A stretch of 64,000 nt of DNA, taken from positions 22,814 through 86,813 of the forward strand of contig JAQYAV010000108.1 in NCBI GenBank assembly GCA_029338675.1, written 5' to 3'. A model generated the notes under the pieces. The model was given only the letters and a program-made list of their open reading frames with translations. It had not been told where the DNA came from and did no database searches. The DNA comes from Lachnospiraceae bacterium. Its GTDB lineage: Bacteria; Bacillota; Clostridia; Lachnospirales; Lachnospiraceae. Positions 63,901 to 64,000 of the stretch are shown here, in pieces. Each line of letters opens with the position of its first letter. Positions within the stretch are counted from its first letter, which is position 1. The position numbers were made by a program, and so were the translations under genes.

Positions 63901-64000
63901 TGATGCTAAATCTATTTTAGTTTCTAAGAATAAGATTGCTAAGCCAAAGGTATTTATTCCTGTATTCCCAGGTACAAACTGTGAATATGACTCATTAAGA
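60986..64000 (+). CDS. purL: phosphoribosylformylglycinamidine synthase (3' end outside window)
   Basis: Large fused FGAM synthase that converts FGAR and glutamine to FGAM in purine synthesis. The window holds 1005 codons; the family is about 1250 residues, so the C-terminal glutaminase is cut off. Motifs: SDHCRHTTFSTEL, FKNETHNHPTEIEPFGGAAT, DPLSGRSYVYQAMRVTGAAD, GGRTGRDGCGGATGSS and SIGGKDSMSGTF. The frame ends in KPKVFIPVFPGTNCEYDS, the start of the amidotransferase domain. ATG 60986 follows AAGGAGG by 5 bases. Codons are regular and GC slightly higher (highly expressed gene). Confidence 0.95.
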   Translation, partial: MSKVRRIYVEKKDDYAVKAKELKQQIKDYLSIKTDAVRVLVRYDMEGVSEETYNKAKVTVFSEPPIDNVYEETFEMGANDKCFSQEFLPGQFDQRADSAEQCVKLLNEEETPVIKSATTYVISGDITEEQLEAIKEYVVNPVDSRITDETKPETLVTVFKEPEDVIIFDGFKDMEESKLNELYSSLGLAMTFKDFLHIQNYFKNEENRDPSMTEIRVLDTYWSDHCRHTTFSTELTDVDFDNGYYSKIISDTYDKYQNAAKEMYKGRDDKFVCLMDIALMAMKELRKAGKLEDMEVSDEINACSIVVPVEIDGVEEEWLVSFKNETHNHPTEIEPFGGAATCLGGAIRDPLSGRSYVYQAMRVTGAADPTVSLKDTIKGKLPQRKIVKVAAQGYSSYGNQIGLATGHVNEVYHPNYVAKRMEIGAVMGAAPRRCVKRMTSDPGDIIILLGGRTGRDGCGGATGSSKAHTESSIETCGAEVQKGNAPTERKIQRLFRREEVASLIKKCNDFGAGGVSVAIGELADGLRVDLDKVPKKYAGLDGTELAISESQERMAIVIDPKDVDEMMGYAAEENLEAVAVAVVTEEPRLVLSWRGKEIVNLSRAFLDTNGAHQETKVKVEMPDEKANYFEEKPATNDVKKLWLQTLSDLNVCSQKGLVEMFDSSIGAGTVTMPYGGKYQLTPTQTMIAKLPVLRGKTDTVTMMSYGFDPFLSSWSPYHGSIYSVLVSVAKIAASGGDVSKIRLTFQEYFKRLGTDPYRWGQPLSALLGAYDVQMGLGLPSIGGKDSMSGTFNDIDVPPTLVSFAVDVASYINVVTPELKKAGNVLVKLDIDKDEFDIPIYSDVLDKYQKLFEAVKAGKVESAYAITFGGIIEAVSKMAFGNKLGVELKEKLTAKQLVSKDYGSIILEVKADDVDNLGIPCTVIGKVIDEPKFVHGKSTVKMEDAIAAWTNTLEKVFPTESGVEQKKLETKLFDAKSILVSKNKIAKPKVFIPVFPGTNCEYDSLR

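Overview
This 64-kb window is chromosomal DNA from a low-G+C anaerobic Firmicute, most likely a motile member of the Lachnospiraceae. The evidence is the AT-rich composition, the end of an Rnf complex operon at the left edge, a SpoIID/peptidoglycan-binding protein of a type common in that family, the ylxM-ffh-rpsP-khpA-rimM-trmD cluster, scattered chemotaxis genes (cheV, cheX, a CheX-like/CheY pair) and many sensor proteins. The family assignment is an inference from gene content. I see no insertion sequence, prophage, integrase, CRISPR array or rRNA. The novelty is at the level of individual genes and small repeats, not a foreign island.

Layout. 0-5.5 kb: rnfA (partial), rnfB, a YlmC/YmxH protein, nrdR, a YigZ/IMPACT protein, then a three-gene ABC exporter operon on the minus strand. 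5.5-13.2 kb: a small conserved protein, tgt-yajC, a large acidic membrane protein, hisH-hisF, an acetyltransferase, an HPr-like protein without the catalytic His, and mtaB. 13.3-13.5 kb: two identical tRNA-Glu genes. 13.8-19.6 kb: a zinc-ribbon membrane protein, the SpoIID-like protein and the SRP/ribosome cluster. 19.8-27.9 kb: lipoproteins, an OmpR-type two-component system, cheV, argD and an M18 aminopeptidase gene broken by an in-frame TAA. 28-32.9 kb: a 1462-residue propeller hybrid sensor and two tRNA-Gly genes. 33-38.2 kb: an LtaS-like sulfatase, cheX, guaB and a glycosyltransferase. 38.2-42.8 kb: a complete pantothenate-to-CoA operon (DUF2520 reductase candidate, panB, panC, panD, coaBC) preceded by a hairpin resembling the pan RNA motif. 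43-49.3 kb: an esterase, a sugar-sensor/GGDEF protein, pyrE, a 49-residue membrane protein, an HD hydrolase, an Lrp regulator and a cation exchanger. 49.4-57 kb: a 1299-residue surface protein, a MraY-like transferase and a GGDEF-EAL protein. 57-64 kb: a six-copy 23-bp palindrome array, the CheX-like/CheY pair, two aspartoacylase-like paralogs with degraded metal sites, and the start of purL.

Themes. Several signalling and enzyme proteins have lost a key residue: a histidine kinase with Asn for His, an HPr without His15, a thioester domain without Gln, and AstE-like proteins without Zn ligands. In three places (panB, the hybrid sensor and the GGDEF-EAL gene) short tandem repeats begin inside the last codons of a gene and run downstream, which suggests a shared duplication mechanism at gene 3' ends. 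All assignments come from reading the sequence; no database search was run.
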